Assembly (NCBI RefSeq): GCF_000970465.2
Contig: NZ_LAJE02000173.1
Location: 1 to 57,228 of the forward strand
From: Devosia insulae DS-56
GTDB taxonomy: Bacteria > Pseudomonadota > Alphaproteobacteria > Rhizobiales > Devosiaceae
Length of the DNA: 57,228 nt
Direction: 5' to 3'
Part shown: piece by piece, positions 25,843-34,364 of the stretch
Position numbering within the stretch: the first letter of the stretch is position 1
How the letters are laid out: every line of letters starts with the position of its first letter
The notes under the pieces: generated by a model
Seen by the model: the letters and a program-made list of their open reading frames with translations, nothing else
Database searches by the model: none
What the model was told of the DNA's origin: nothing
Position numbers and translations under genes: made by a program

Positions 25843-26745
25843 TTAGCGGGTGATAATGACTTTGCCTTCCGGGCGAGTGGCCAGGAAGTCATAGGCAGCG
25901 CCGAGCTGGTCCAGGGGGAAGGTCTTGGTCACGGGGATGACCAGTTCGCCGCGACCGGCCGCATCGGCGATCTTCTGCAGCATCGCCGCGTTGTCGCCAC
26001 TCATCACGTTCTGCACCTTGACTCGGCCGTCGGCACCTGCGCCTTCGGGAAATCCGGCAACGCCTGCAACGGTAGCACCATCCTTGACGGCGCGAATCGC
26101 CGCTGCGGCGACGTCGCCTCCGACCGTATCCACGGCAGCGTCGAATGAACCGGCGGGCACGTCGGTGGCCACTAGGGCATCAACTCCGAGTGTCTTGGCG
26201 TCGGCCAGTTGCGAGGCCTGCACCCCAGCAACTGCGGTGATCCCCAAATCCTTCAGGTACTGGATCGCTGCGCGACCGACATTGCCGAGGGCGCCGGTGA
26301 CCAGCACGCGATCGCCCCTCTTGACGCCAGCGGCATCGACGGCCTGGCGGCCAGTCAGGCCGACAAGACCCAGGGTGGCTCCGGCCTCATACGAGACATT
26401 CGCGGGAAGCTTCGCAAGTTGCGTGACTGCAGCGACCGCGTAGTCTGCATGCGAGCCTTTGCCGGTGATCTGCAGACGGCCAATGACGCGGTCGCCCTTG
26501 GCGAACTGAGTAACACCGTGGCCGACTTCCGCGACCTCGCCGGCGAGATCGATACCGAGCGTGGCGGGCAGTTCGAGCGGCATCATCTGGGCGAGGTAGC
26601 CTTGACGTAGGTAGGTCTCGACGTGGTTGAGGCCGGAAGCAGCCACCTTGACCAGAACCTCACCTGCGCCGGGGACCGGCTGGGCAACGTCTTCGATCTT
26701 GATCTGGCTGCTGTCACCATAAGCGACGAGGCGGGACGATTTCAT
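25843..26745 (-). CDS. NADP-dependent quinone oxidoreductase (MDR superfamily)
   Basis: 300 aa from ATG 26745 (AAGGAAGGG upstream; an earlier in-frame start at 26769 lacks one). It is a zinc-free medium-chain dehydrogenase/reductase: GROES-like start (AASGLNHVETYLRQGY), LPATLGIDLAGEV, the cofactor motif VLVTGALGNVGRAAIQYL, and a C-terminal PLDQLGAAYDFL. It would reduce quinones or enones with NADPH. It is the first gene of the operon divergent from the HxlR regulator, which is the usual arrangement for such enzymes. Confidence 0.88.
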   Translation of the reverse strand: MKSSRLVAYGDSSQIKIEDVAQPVPGAGEVLVKVAASGLNHVETYLRQGYLAQMMPLELPATLGIDLAGEVAEVGHGVTQFAKGDRVIGRLQITGKGSHADYAVAAVTQLAKLPANVSYEAGATLGLVGLTGRQAVDAAGVKRGDRVLVTGALGNVGRAAIQYLKDLGITAVAGVQASQLADAKTLGVDALVATDVPAGSFDAAVDTVGGDVAAAAIRAVKDGATVAGVAGFPEGAGADGRVKVQNVMSGDNAAMLQKIADAAGRGELVIPVTKTFPLDQLGAAYDFLATRPEGKVIITR

Positions 26746-26823
26746 GGTTGAACCCTTCCTTACGAACATTTAGTGCGTAGCGATATGATTGGAAGTGAAC
26801 AACGGCGCAAGAACGGTTCAAAC

Positions 26824-26848
26824 TGATCGTCACGATCACCGATGATCG
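26824..26848. promoter_or_regulatory. Palindromic operator candidate for the HxlR regulator
   Basis: In the 117-bp divergent intergenic region TGATCG (26824-26829) and CGATCA (26833-26838) form a perfect palindrome with a 3-bp centre, and a third TGATCG half site begins at 26843. This fits an operator for the neighbouring winged-helix HxlR protein. Confidence 0.55.
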
Positions 26849-26862
26849 TAATGGAGAGCCAC

Positions 26863-27264
26863 ATGGCCAAGCCGAACCTGAAAGTTGTCGAGATCGATTA
26901 CGCTGCCGAGGGCGAAGCGAGTTGCAAAGCTCTGGGCCAGATTTTCGACCGGATCGGCGACAAATGGACGATCATGGTCATCGGCGTGCTCTCCCACGGA
27001 CCCATGCGCTTCAATGCGCTGCAGCGCGCCATTCCCGGAGTCTCGCACCGGATGCTGACACTGACGCTGCGCGGACTTGAGCGCGACGGCATGGTAACGC
27101 GCACCTCGTTTGCGACGATTCCGCCTCGGGTAGACTATGAGCTGACCGCGCGAGGCGTATCGCTGCAGGAGCCGCTCAAAACGCTCGCATCGTGGGTCCG
27201 AGCGCAGCAGGCTGGCATCGCCGCCTCGCAACAGGCGTACGACAAGAAAACAGAAAGTCCGTAG
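26863..27264 (+). CDS. HxlR-family transcriptional regulator
   Basis: 133 aa from ATG 26863, which follows GGAGAG; two earlier in-frame ATGs (26842, 26851) have no clear ribosome site. The winged helix shows the family pattern IFDRIGDKWTIMVIGVLSHGPMRFNALQRAIPGVSHRMLTLTLR, split here only by my quoting, with RVDYELTARG in the wing. One Cys (SCKALGQ) precedes the helix, as in the redox- or electrophile-sensing HxlR proteins. It is divergent from the MDR/SDR/LLM operon and probably represses it. Confidence 0.88.
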   Translation: MAKPNLKVVEIDYAAEGEASCKALGQIFDRIGDKWTIMVIGVLSHGPMRFNALQRAIPGVSHRMLTLTLRGLERDGMVTRTSFATIPPRVDYELTARGVSLQEPLKTLASWVRAQQAGIAASQQAYDKKTESP

Positions 27265-27279
27265 CGGACGAGACCGCTG

Positions 27280-27312
27280 TTGGCGCGAAACCGACCCAAG
27301 GTTTCGCGCCAA
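27280..27312. terminator. Hairpin between HxlR gene and integrase remnant
   Basis: TTGGCGCGAAACC (27280-27292) pairs perfectly with GGTTTCGCGCCAA (27300-27312). This 13-bp stem, 16 bp after the HxlR stop codon, is probably the transcript end, although the following U-run is weak. Confidence 0.6.
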
Positions 27313-27315
27313 CTT

Positions 27316-27465
27316 TCAGAGTTCGACCGGCTCTGCGGGCCGAAGCGCGTCGTCTATCGCTACGCCGAGGCAGCGCACCGTGGTCTCGATCTTGGCATGA
27401 CCTTTTGAGAGCTGCACGGCCCTTAGATTGCCGGTCTTCCGATAAAGCTGTGCGACGTCACGCGC
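27316..27465 (-). pseudogene. C-terminal remnant of a tyrosine recombinase (integrase)
   Basis: The minus strand encodes LYRKTGNLRAVQLSKGHAKI followed by ETTVRCLGVAIDDALRPAEP and a stop at 27316. This is the C-terminal catalytic part of phage-type integrases, where the usual text is GHTKLESTVRYLG. The catalytic His is kept, but the catalytic Tyr is replaced by Cys (TGC), and everything upstream is gone. It overlaps the 3' end of the SRPBCC gene. It is a dead trace of a mobile element. Confidence 0.8.
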
Positions 27466-27886
27466 CTGCGAGCCCCATAACGCGCTCCAGCCGCGCGAGG
27501 GTGCCGCCCCAGCCGCGCTTGCCCATTTCGACCATGTCGTCGGTGATGCCCGACTGCACGAGCGTCAGACGGGAACGGCGGGCGCCATCGGGCACGATCT
27601 CAAATCGGACGGTGCTGTCGGGCGCGTTCTGGCCGGGCACATCCATGGTGAACTCGACCAATCTGCCCGGTTCGACTTTGAGGACCTCACCCGTCATCTC
27701 GAACGGGCCGCGCGGCGTTTCGATAGTGATGGACCAGGGGCCCGGTCGGCTGAGATCGAGGCTCGCGGCGGATACACTGGCGCCTTCGGGTCCCCACCAC
27801 TGCACCAGATACTCGGCCCGCGTGAGGTAGGCATAGAGTTGGGTGGCATCGATGGAGTAGCTGCGTTCGATGCGTAGCTCGCTCAT
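27458..27886 (-). CDS. SRPBCC/AHSA1-family protein
   Basis: 142 aa helix-grip protein (AHSA1-like, START superfamily): AYLTRAEYLVQWWGPEG near the start, GEVLKVEPGRLVEFTM, and the end LVQSGITDDMVEMGKRGWGGTLARLE. ATG 27886 follows AAGGAG and overlaps the ArsR stop by 4 bp (ATGA), so the two are translationally coupled. ArsR-SRPBCC pairs are widespread, and the ligand is usually unknown. A degraded copy of its C-terminal half lies at 43105-43262. Confidence 0.9.
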   Translation of the reverse strand: MSELRIERSYSIDATQLYAYLTRAEYLVQWWGPEGASVSAASLDLSRPGPWSITIETPRGPFEMTGEVLKVEPGRLVEFTMDVPGQNAPDSTVRFEIVPDGARRSRLTLVQSGITDDMVEMGKRGWGGTLARLERVMGLAGA

Positions 27887-28206
27887 GGCCGGTTCTCCTT
27901 GTCGATCAGTTGGTCGAGCCGATCGAGGCTCTGCTCCCAGAATTGCCTGTGGGTCAGCGACCACCTGCCGATGGCCCTGATTGCCTCGGGGCGCACCGAA
28001 TAGAGCCTGCGCTGGGCATCGACGCGTTGCTCGAGGATGCCGGCATCGCGCAGCACCTTGAAATGATGCGACATGGCCGGAGCCGACATGGTTCCGTCGG
28101 CGAGATCGCCCGCCGCCGCTTCGCCCTCGCGCAATAAGCGCTCGACAATGGCAAGGCGCGTGGCGTTGCCGAGAGCGGCGAAGGTATCGGGGAGCATCGT
28201 TTCCAT
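27883..28206 (-). CDS. ArsR-family transcriptional regulator
   Basis: 107 aa winged-helix repressor: FAALGNATRLAIVERLL, then the recognition helix MSAPAMSHHFKVLRDAG and the wing EQRVDAQRRLYSVR. No metal-binding cysteine pair is present, so it is not a metal sensor of the classical type. It starts the operon with the SRPBCC gene. An AT-rich sequence with the palindrome TTAATTAA (28213-28220) immediately upstream is a likely operator. A second, broken copy of this gene is at 16351-16464. Confidence 0.9.
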   Translation of the reverse strand: METMLPDTFAALGNATRLAIVERLLREGEAAAGDLADGTMSAPAMSHHFKVLRDAGILEQRVDAQRRLYSVRPEAIRAIGRWSLTHRQFWEQSLDRLDQLIDKENRP

Positions 28207-28494
28207 AGACGCTTAATTAAACGATTACTGAAATGACGTCAACCTATGTCGTACGGACGGGTCGGCCGGGAGTCGGCCGGCGTGATGCGACAGGTTGAAT
28301 TCGGCCTGCGGGAGTGCGACAAGGCTCTGGGTGTCTCCGACGCACGGTCGCAGGCAGGTATACGTTGGTCGGGCCGCCAACGGGCATTTCCTTTGGAAGT
28401 CACCCATGGTTTCGAGCCGATCGGTCGCGCACGCCCGCTGCGCCCTGTTCCCTTCCAGCCCTCGCACCTGCCGCGCTCATCGGGAGCGCCAGCG

Positions 28495-29781
28495 GTGAGA
28501 GTCGCCATCCATACCCTGGGCACACGCGGCGACGTGCAGCCATACCTCGCGCTCGCGTTGGGCCTGAAGGCCGCCGGGCACGAGGTATTGATCGCCGCGC
28601 CGTCGCAGTTCGAAGCCTTCATCGCTAGCCGCGGCATCGCGTTCGCCCACCTTCCGGGCGAGTTCCTGGCGTTGATGGAGACGCCGGAGGCCAAGGCGGC
28701 CATGTCCGGAAGCGGCGGCTTTGCGGCGGGCTTCAAGCTGATCAAGCACTTCAAGCCGATCGGTCGAAAGGAGCTCACCCTCGAATGGGCCGCGGCCAAG
28801 GCGTTCCAGCCCGAACTGATCATCTACCATCCGAAGGCAATAGCTGCCCCGCATATCGCCGAAAAGCTTGGCTGTCCTGCGGTGCTGGCATCGCCATTAC
28901 CGGGGTTCACGCCAACCAGGGCGTTTGCCAGTCCGCTGGTGCCGTTCAGGTCGCTCGGCCCGCTGAACCGCCTGACCCACAGCCTGATGGCCGGCAGCGG
29001 CGAGGCAATCTTCCGCCGCATGGTCGCAGAATGGCGGGCTGCCGAGCTTGGCCTCAAAACCCGACCGACGCGCCCCCTCAAGCCCGCGGCGACGCTCTAT
29101 GGCTACAGCCAGTATGTCATGCCGGTGCCGAGCGACTGGCCCGACAGCGTTGCCGTTACCGGCTACTGGTTCCTCGACGACGACAAGAACTGGACGCCCG
29201 ATCCTCGACTGTCGAGCTTCCTCGGCAGTGGCGAGGCCCCGGTCTACGTTGGTTTCGGCAGCATGCCCGGCCTGGACCCGGTCGAGATGACCAGCATGAT
29301 CATCGAGGCCCTGGCCCGCGCCGGCCGGCGCGGCGTGCTGGCGACGGGCGGCGGCGCCATCGGCGGGCCGGCCCCCGCCGCGGACCATGTGCACGTCATC
29401 GAAGGCGCGCCGCACGACAAGCTTTTTCCGCTGATGTCGGCCTGCGTCCACCATGGCGGAGCCGGAACCACGGCTGCGTCGCTGCGGGCCGGCAAACCCA
29501 CCGTGATCTGCCCGTTCTTCGGCGACCAGCCATTCTGGGGCAGACGCGTCGCCGAACTCGGCGCCGGGCCACCGCCGATCGACCGCAGGCGCCTTTCGGC
29601 ACAGACGCTGGCCGAGGCCATCGCACTGGCGACTGGCGATGCCGCAATCCGGCGGCAGGCAACGGCGCTCGGTACCCGGATCGATGCCGAGGATGGGGTC
29701 GGCCGATCGATTGACTTTCTTGAACGGCGGCAACTGCTTGCCTCGCCCCTGACCAACCTGAAACCAGTGATGCCATCGTGA
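28495..29781 (+). CDS. UGT-type glycosyltransferase (GT1)
   Basis: 428 aa from GTG 28495, chosen because GGGAG lies 10 bp upstream and the family's first strand ([20 protein letters not shown]) starts right there. The C-terminal domain has [10 protein letters not shown] and the donor-binding block [19 protein letters not shown] with [16 protein letters not shown], which is typical of sterol- or lipid-glucosyltransferase-like GT1 enzymes. A longer frame reaches back to 28246, but its product is not family-like. The acceptor is unknown. The stop overlaps the nhaA start by 4 bp. Confidence 0.88.
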   Translation: MRVAIHTLGTRGDVQPYLALALGLKAAGHEVLIAAPSQFEAFIASRGIAFAHLPGEFLALMETPEAKAAMSGSGGFAAGFKLIKHFKPIGRKELTLEWAAAKAFQPELIIYHPKAIAAPHIAEKLGCPAVLASPLPGFTPTRAFASPLVPFRSLGPLNRLTHSLMAGSGEAIFRRMVAEWRAAELGLKTRPTRPLKPAATLYGYSQYVMPVPSDWPDSVAVTGYWFLDDDKNWTPDPRLSSFLGSGEAPVYVGFGSMPGLDPVEMTSMIIEALARAGRRGVLATGGGAIGGPAPAADHVHVIEGAPHDKLFPLMSACVHHGGAGTTAASLRAGKPTVICPFFGDQPFWGRRVAELGAGPPPIDRRRLSAQTLAEAIALATGDAAIRRQATALGTRIDAEDGVGRSIDFLERRQLLASPLTNLKPVMPS

Positions 29782-30956
29782 CTCAGACCAGACCCCGCCC
29801 GCTGTCCCTCCTCCGCCAGTTCCTCGACGCGGAGGCTTCCGGCGGCATCGTGCTGATCGTGGCGGCTGCGCTCGCCCTGATTGTGGCAAACTCGCCGCTA
29901 TTCGAGGCCTATGAAGCTGCGCTGCACGGCAAACTCGGCCCGTTGAGCCTCGAGCACTGGATCAACGACGCGTTGATGGCGCTGTTCTTCCTGCTCGTCG
30001 GCCTCGAGATCAAACGCGAGATGATCGACGGCCAACTCGCCACCTGGCCGAGGCGCGTCCTGCCCGGCATTGCCGCTGCCGGAGGCATGGCCGTACCGGC
30101 CATCATCTACGTCGCCCTCAATGCCGGCAATCCCGAGACGCTCAAGGGCTGGGCCATTCCCACCGCCACCGATATCGCCTTCGCGCTCGGCGTCATCTCG
30201 CTGCTGGGAAGCCGGGTTCCGGCCTCGCTCAAGATCTTCCTCGCCGCCCTCGCCATCATCGACGACCTCGGAGCGGTGGTGATCATCGCGCTGTTCTATT
30301 CGACCGGCATCTCGGTGCCCGACCTCGCGGGCGCCGCCGTCGTCCTGGCCATCCTGATCCTGCTCAACCGGCGAGGCGTACTGCAGCTCTGGCCCTACCT
30401 GCTGCTGGGCCTGGTGCTGTGGGTACTGGTCTACCGCTCGGGCATCCACGCCACCCTGGCCGGCGTGGCGCTGGCTTTGACCATCCCGCTCCGGAGCAAG
30501 GATGGTCGCAGCGACGATATCGAGAACTCCCCGCTGCACCGGCTCGAGCACAAGCTGGCAAAGCTCGTGCCTTTCGTCATCGTGCCCATCTTCGGCTTCG
30601 CCAATGCCGGCGTCTCCCTGGCGCATGTCGGGCCCGGCGCACTCTTCGATCCACTCACGCTCGGCGTGGCCCTCGGTCTGGTCGTCGGCAAGCTGGTTGG
30701 CGTGTTCGGGAGCGCCGCCATCGCGATCCGGCTCGGCTTCGCCGATCTGCCGACCGGCGCCAGCTGGACTCAGCTTTTCGGCACGGCGCTGCTCTGCGGC
30801 ATCGGCTTCACCATGAGCCTCTTCATCGGGCTGCTCGCCTTTGCGGACAATCCGGCCCTGCAGGAGGAGGTGAAGCTCGGCATCCTCTGCGGCTCTGCGC
30901 TGGCAGCCATTGCGGGCACGCTCGTGCTCTCGGCATCGCGACCGGCGACCAGGTGA
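29778..30956 (+). CDS. nhaA: Na+/H+ antiporter NhaA
   Basis: 392 aa, close to E. coli NhaA in length, with about eleven or twelve membrane segments. Landmarks are [30 protein letters not shown], the ion-binding pair Asp162-Asp163 ([19 protein letters not shown]) and the C-terminal [18 protein letters not shown]. It exchanges internal Na+ for external H+ across the inner membrane. GTG 29778 overlaps the glycosyltransferase stop. Its position ahead of a betaine importer suggests a salt-tolerance neighbourhood. A frameshifted fragment of a second nhaA is at 36215-36450. Confidence 0.95.
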   Translation: MTQTRPRPLSLLRQFLDAEASGGIVLIVAAALALIVANSPLFEAYEAALHGKLGPLSLEHWINDALMALFFLLVGLEIKREMIDGQLATWPRRVLPGIAAAGGMAVPAIIYVALNAGNPETLKGWAIPTATDIAFALGVISLLGSRVPASLKIFLAALAIIDDLGAVVIIALFYSTGISVPDLAGAAVVLAILILLNRRGVLQLWPYLLLGLVLWVLVYRSGIHATLAGVALALTIPLRSKDGRSDDIENSPLHRLEHKLAKLVPFVIVPIFGFANAGVSLAHVGPGALFDPLTLGVALGLVVGKLVGVFGSAAIAIRLGFADLPTGASWTQLFGTALLCGIGFTMSLFIGLLAFADNPALQEEVKLGILCGSALAAIAGTLVLSASRPATR

Positions 30957-31017
30957 TCGGCAGCCGGGAGGTCCGGCTGTATGGTGTTTCCCCGCCGTTC
31001 AGACCGAGCTTTCCGCT

Positions 31018-31053
31018 TACTGGCGGCAGCGGCATGAGTCGCAGCCGCCAGTA
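31018..31053 (+). terminator. Hairpin downstream of nhaA
   Basis: TACTGGCGGC (31018-31027) pairs perfectly with GCCGCCAGTA (31044-31053), 62 bp after the nhaA stop. No U-run follows, so it is a possible terminator only. Confidence 0.45.
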
Positions 31054-31165
31054 GCACGACACCATCCGGACGCAACTTGCCTGATGACGGCCTAGGAGTG
31101 TGGCCATTCGGCGGCAAATTCCGGTAAAGAATAAGCCCTCTTTAATACATGGTCATAAAGAAGAG

Positions 31166-31191
31166 TCTGCAATTCGCACAAGAATTGCAGA
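31166..31191. promoter_or_regulatory. Inverted repeat upstream of the betaine importer
   Basis: TCTGCAATTC (31166-31175), 6-bp spacer, GAATTGCAGA (31182-31191) is a perfect 10-bp inverted repeat inside the only AT-rich block of the 327-bp leader. It could be an operator for an unidentified regulator or an RNA hairpin. The rest of 30957-31283 shows no gene. Confidence 0.55.
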
Positions 31192-31283
31192 ACTTTCTAA
31201 CTTGATTGGCCGATTCATGGGTTGACATCACAGTTCGATCTCCTAGTTTCAGACACATACTGGAAAATGGAGAAAATCAACTG

Positions 31284-32303
31284 ATGACACTCAGCCGGAA
31301 AGGCGGGCTGTTCGCAGCCTTGCTGCTTCTGGGAGCAGCGTTCGCGCTGCCTGCACAAGCACAGAACGAGCAATGCGGCACGGACCGCACCATCGATATC
31401 GCCGAGATGACGTGGCCATCCGCCGCCGCTCTGGCACACATTCACGCAACGATTCTCGAGCAGGGGTTTGGCTGCAAGGTCGAGATCGTTACCGGCGACA
31501 CGGTTCCGACATCGTCATCGATGCTGTCGCGCGGCACGCCCGCAATCGCCCCCGAACTCTGGACCAGCACGATCGCCGAACCCTGGCAACAGGGCATCGA
31601 AGCCGACAAGGTGGTGCAACTGGGCGATGCCATCACCGACGGCACCGTCGAAGGCTGGTTCATTCCCCGCTACGTGCAGGACGCGAACCCCGAGCTGACC
31701 ACTGCCGAGGCCGTCATCGCCAGGCCCGACCTGTTCCCCGACCCGGAAGAAGGCGGTCAGGGGCGGCTCTACTCCTGCCCGCCGGGCTGGGCGTGCGAGC
31801 TTTCCACCTCGGCGCTGTTCGAGGCCTATGACATGCAGGATAAGTGGAACCTGTTTTCGCCGGGCTCGGGCGGTGCGCTCGACGCCTCGATCGCGCGGGC
31901 GTTCCTCAGGCAGGAACCGATCCTGTTCTACTATTGGGGCCCGACGGCGATCCTGGGCAAATTCGACGCCGTCCAGCTCGACCTGGGCGAAGCCAGGCCC
32001 GATGTCTATGCCTGCAATACCGATGCCGATTGCGGCGAGCCGGCGGGCAAGACCGCCTATCCCTCCTCGCCTGCGGTGATCGGCGCGGCCAAATGGGTCG
32101 AGACCGAGGCCCCGGCTGTCGCCGAGTATTTCGGTAAGGTCGGGCTGACCAACGCCGAAATCAGCGAGCTGCTGGTCTATGGCGACGAGAACAAGGCCGA
32201 CGCCGCAGAGACGGCCGAGAACTTCCTCAAGACCAAAGAGGACGTCTGGACGACCTGGGTTTCGCCCGAGGTCGCAGAAAAGGTCCGCGCCAGCCTCAGC
32301 TAG
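31284..32303 (+). CDS. Glycine betaine/quaternary amine ABC substrate-binding protein
   Basis: 339 aa. A signal peptide (AALLLLGAAFALPAQAQ) is followed by an OpuAC-type binding domain: IAEMTWPSAAALAHIHATIL, MLSRGTPAIAPELWTST, PILFYYWGPTAILGKF and the aromatic residues used to bind trimethylammonium groups. ATG 31284 follows GGAG at 31269-31272; a longer reading from 31206 adds nothing family-like. The permease, ATPase and a universal stress protein follow on the same strand, with a hairpin between this gene and the permease. Confidence 0.92.
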   Translation: MTLSRKGGLFAALLLLGAAFALPAQAQNEQCGTDRTIDIAEMTWPSAAALAHIHATILEQGFGCKVEIVTGDTVPTSSSMLSRGTPAIAPELWTSTIAEPWQQGIEADKVVQLGDAITDGTVEGWFIPRYVQDANPELTTAEAVIARPDLFPDPEEGGQGRLYSCPPGWACELSTSALFEAYDMQDKWNLFSPGSGGALDASIARAFLRQEPILFYYWGPTAILGKFDAVQLDLGEARPDVYACNTDADCGEPAGKTAYPSSPAVIGAAKWVETEAPAVAEYFGKVGLTNAEISELLVYGDENKADAAETAENFLKTKEDVWTTWVSPEVAEKVRASLS

Positions 32304-32327
32304 CGTCTCCTCACTGCGCTAGCCATG

Positions 32328-32365
32328 CGGCCGGGATACTCGATCCCGGCCGCAATCTGTTTTTC
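32328..32365 (+). terminator. Attenuator-like hairpin after the binding-protein gene
   Basis: GCGGCCGGGAT (32328-32338), loop ACTCG, ATCCCGGCCGC (32344-32354), then TTTTT at 32361-32365. It sits 25 bp after the stop codon and 60 bp before the permease start. Partial termination would leave more binding protein than transporter. Confidence 0.7.
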
Positions 32366-32424
32366 GTCGTGCCCGCCGTCGCGCTTTTCGCTGACCGGGT
32401 GCGGCCATCAAGGTGCACCAATCC

Positions 32425-33297
32425 ATGTTTCCTGAACTCATCGACACACGACCGCTCCGCCGGGGGGTGGACGACGCACTCGGCTGGGTCGTTACCAACT
32501 GGGGCAGCGCCTTCGAAGCCGCGGCGAGGCCGCTGCTGCTGCTGCTCAACGCCATCGAGGCGCTGCTGCTCGCCACTCCGTGGTGGCTGATCATCATCCT
32601 GCTCACCGGTATCGCCTGGTTCGCCACCCGGCGCTGGACACTGCCGGCAACGGTGCTCGTCTCGCTGCTTTTCCTCGGAGTGATGGAGCTGTGGAAAGAT
32701 GCCATGAGCACGACCGCGCTGATGCTGGCCGCAACGCTCACCGCCATCGTCGTCTCCGTTCCTGTGGGTGTCTGGATGTCGCGCTCCACGCGTGTGCGTG
32801 GGGTCTTCACCCCGGTTCTCGACCTGATGCAGACGCTGCCCAGCTTCGTCTATCTCATTCCAACGGTAATGATCTTCGGGCCGGGCAAGATTCCGGCGCT
32901 GATCGCCACCATCATCTACGCCGCGCCACCGCTGGTGCGCCTGACCGATCTCGGCCTGCGCTCCGTCGATCCAGCGGTGATGGAGGCAAGCCGCGCCTTC
33001 GGCACCAACCCGACGCAGCGACTGCTCGGCGTGCAGATTCCACTCGCGCTGCCAACCATTCTCGCCGGCATCAACCAGACCACCATGATGGCGCTCGCCA
33101 TGGTGGTGATCGCCTCGATGATCGGCGCCGGCGGCCTTGGCTACCAGGTGCTGCAGGGGATCGGGCGACTGGAGGTCAGCCGCGGGCTGTTTGCCGGCCT
33201 CGGCATCGTGGTGCTCGCCATCGTGTTCGACCGCATCACCCAGGCCTTTGGTCGTCAATTGCAGACCCGCATCGGCGTTTCGGAGGTCCGGGCATGA
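32425..33297 (+). CDS. Glycine betaine ABC transporter permease (ProW-like)
   Basis: 290 aa from ATG 32425 (AAGGTG upstream). Five to six membrane segments are visible. The BPD transport signature region has MQTLPSFVYLIPTVMIFGPG, EASRAFGTNPTQRLLGVQIPLALPTILAGINQT and MIGAGGLGYQVLQGI. It forms the inner-membrane channel for compatible solutes with the ATPase whose start codon overlaps its stop (ATGA). The substrate range (betaine, choline, proline betaine) is not resolvable here. Confidence 0.92.
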   Translation: MFPELIDTRPLRRGVDDALGWVVTNWGSAFEAAARPLLLLLNAIEALLLATPWWLIIILLTGIAWFATRRWTLPATVLVSLLFLGVMELWKDAMSTTALMLAATLTAIVVSVPVGVWMSRSTRVRGVFTPVLDLMQTLPSFVYLIPTVMIFGPGKIPALIATIIYAAPPLVRLTDLGLRSVDPAVMEASRAFGTNPTQRLLGVQIPLALPTILAGINQTTMMALAMVVIASMIGAGGLGYQVLQGIGRLEVSRGLFAGLGIVVLAIVFDRITQAFGRQLQTRIGVSEVRA

Positions 33298-34364
33298 GCA
33301 CCACACACGTCGAGTCCGCCATCCGCATCAGGGACGTGACCAAGATCTTCGGGCCGGCGCCGCTTGAAGCCCTGACCGCCCTGCGCGGCGGGATGTCGAA
33401 AGCTGAACTGCAGGCACAAACCGGCCACGTGGTCGGTCTGGACCAGGTCTCCCTCGAGGTCGCCAAGGGGCAGATCCATGTGGTGATGGGGCTGTCCGGC
33501 TCCGGCAAGTCCACATTGATCAGGCATGTAAATCGCCTGATCGAACCGACCGCCGGCGAGATCAGCGTGTACGGCGCCAATGTTCTCGAGATGTCGCTGG
33601 AACAATTGCGGGAGTATCGTCGCACCCGCGTCGCCATGGTGTTTCAGAAGTTCGGCCTGCTGCCGCACCGCTCGGTGGTCGATAACGTGGCCTACGGGCT
33701 CGAGGTTCGCGGCGTGCGCAAGCTGGAGCGCGAAGCCGAGGCGCGCAAATGGATCGAGATCGTCGGCCTCGCGGGCTACGAGAATGCGCGACCGCGTCAG
33801 CTGTCCGGCGGGCAGCAGCAGCGGGTCGGACTCGCCCGGGCGCTGGCGCTCGATACCGACATCCTGCTGATGGACGAGGCATTCTCGGCACTCGATCCCC
33901 TGATCAGGTCGGGCATGCAGGATCAGTTGGTGAGCCTGCAGAAAACCCTCAACAAGACCATCCTGTTCATCACCCACGACTTCGACGAAGCCCTCAAGAT
34001 CGGCGATCGGGTCGCGGTGCTCAAGGATGGCGCGGTGCAGCAGGAGGGGCCGCCCGAAGAGATCGTCCTCAACCCTGCCAATGAGCACATCGAGGAGTTC
34101 GTTCGCGATGTGAACAAGGCCCGGGCCATCCGCGTCCGCACCATCATGGAGACAGGGCCTTCGGAGCCGTGCTCGATCGCCGTACCCGCCGACGCGCGGT
34201 GCGAGGACGTGCTGCCGCTGTTCGCCGAGCATCAATGGGTGGGCGTGCTCGATGCGTCCGGAGCACAGATCGGCCGGGTGACGGCAAGACGGGTGATCGG
34301 CGCACTGGCGCGTCACGGTGCAAGGAATCCGTCGGTCTCGACCCCAGCGCTGGAGACTGTCTGA
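33294..34364 (+). CDS. Glycine betaine ABC transporter ATP-binding protein (ProV-like)
   Basis: 356 aa. The N-terminal extension typical of ProV/OpuAA (TKIFGPAPLEALTALRGGMS) precedes Walker A (GLSGSGKST), the Q-loop (MVFQKFGLLPHRSV), signature LSGGQQQRVGLARAL and Walker B (ILLMDEAFSALDPL). The last 100 residues resemble one or two weak CBS-like segments, which in OpuA sense ionic strength. The start overlaps the permease stop, and the stop overlaps the next start (TGATG). It powers osmoprotectant uptake. Confidence 0.92.
   Translation: MSTTHVESAIRIRDVTKIFGPAPLEALTALRGGMSKAELQAQTGHVVGLDQVSLEVAKGQIHVVMGLSGSGKSTLIRHVNRLIEPTAGEISVYGANVLEMSLEQLREYRRTRVAMVFQKFGLLPHRSVVDNVAYGLEVRGVRKLEREAEARKWIEIVGLAGYENARPRQLSGGQQQRVGLARALALDTDILLMDEAFSALDPLIRSGMQDQLVSLQKTLNKTILFITHDFDEALKIGDRVAVLKDGAVQQEGPPEEIVLNPANEHIEEFVRDVNKARAIRVRTIMETGPSEPCSIAVPADARCEDVLPLFAEHQWVGVLDASGAQIGRVTARRVIGALARHGARNPSVSTPALETV

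Noticed and set aside
28246-28494. N-terminal extension of the glycosyltransferase frame
   Set aside because: The translated part is unlike the family, and a GTG with a good ribosome site lies at 28495 where the first strand begins.
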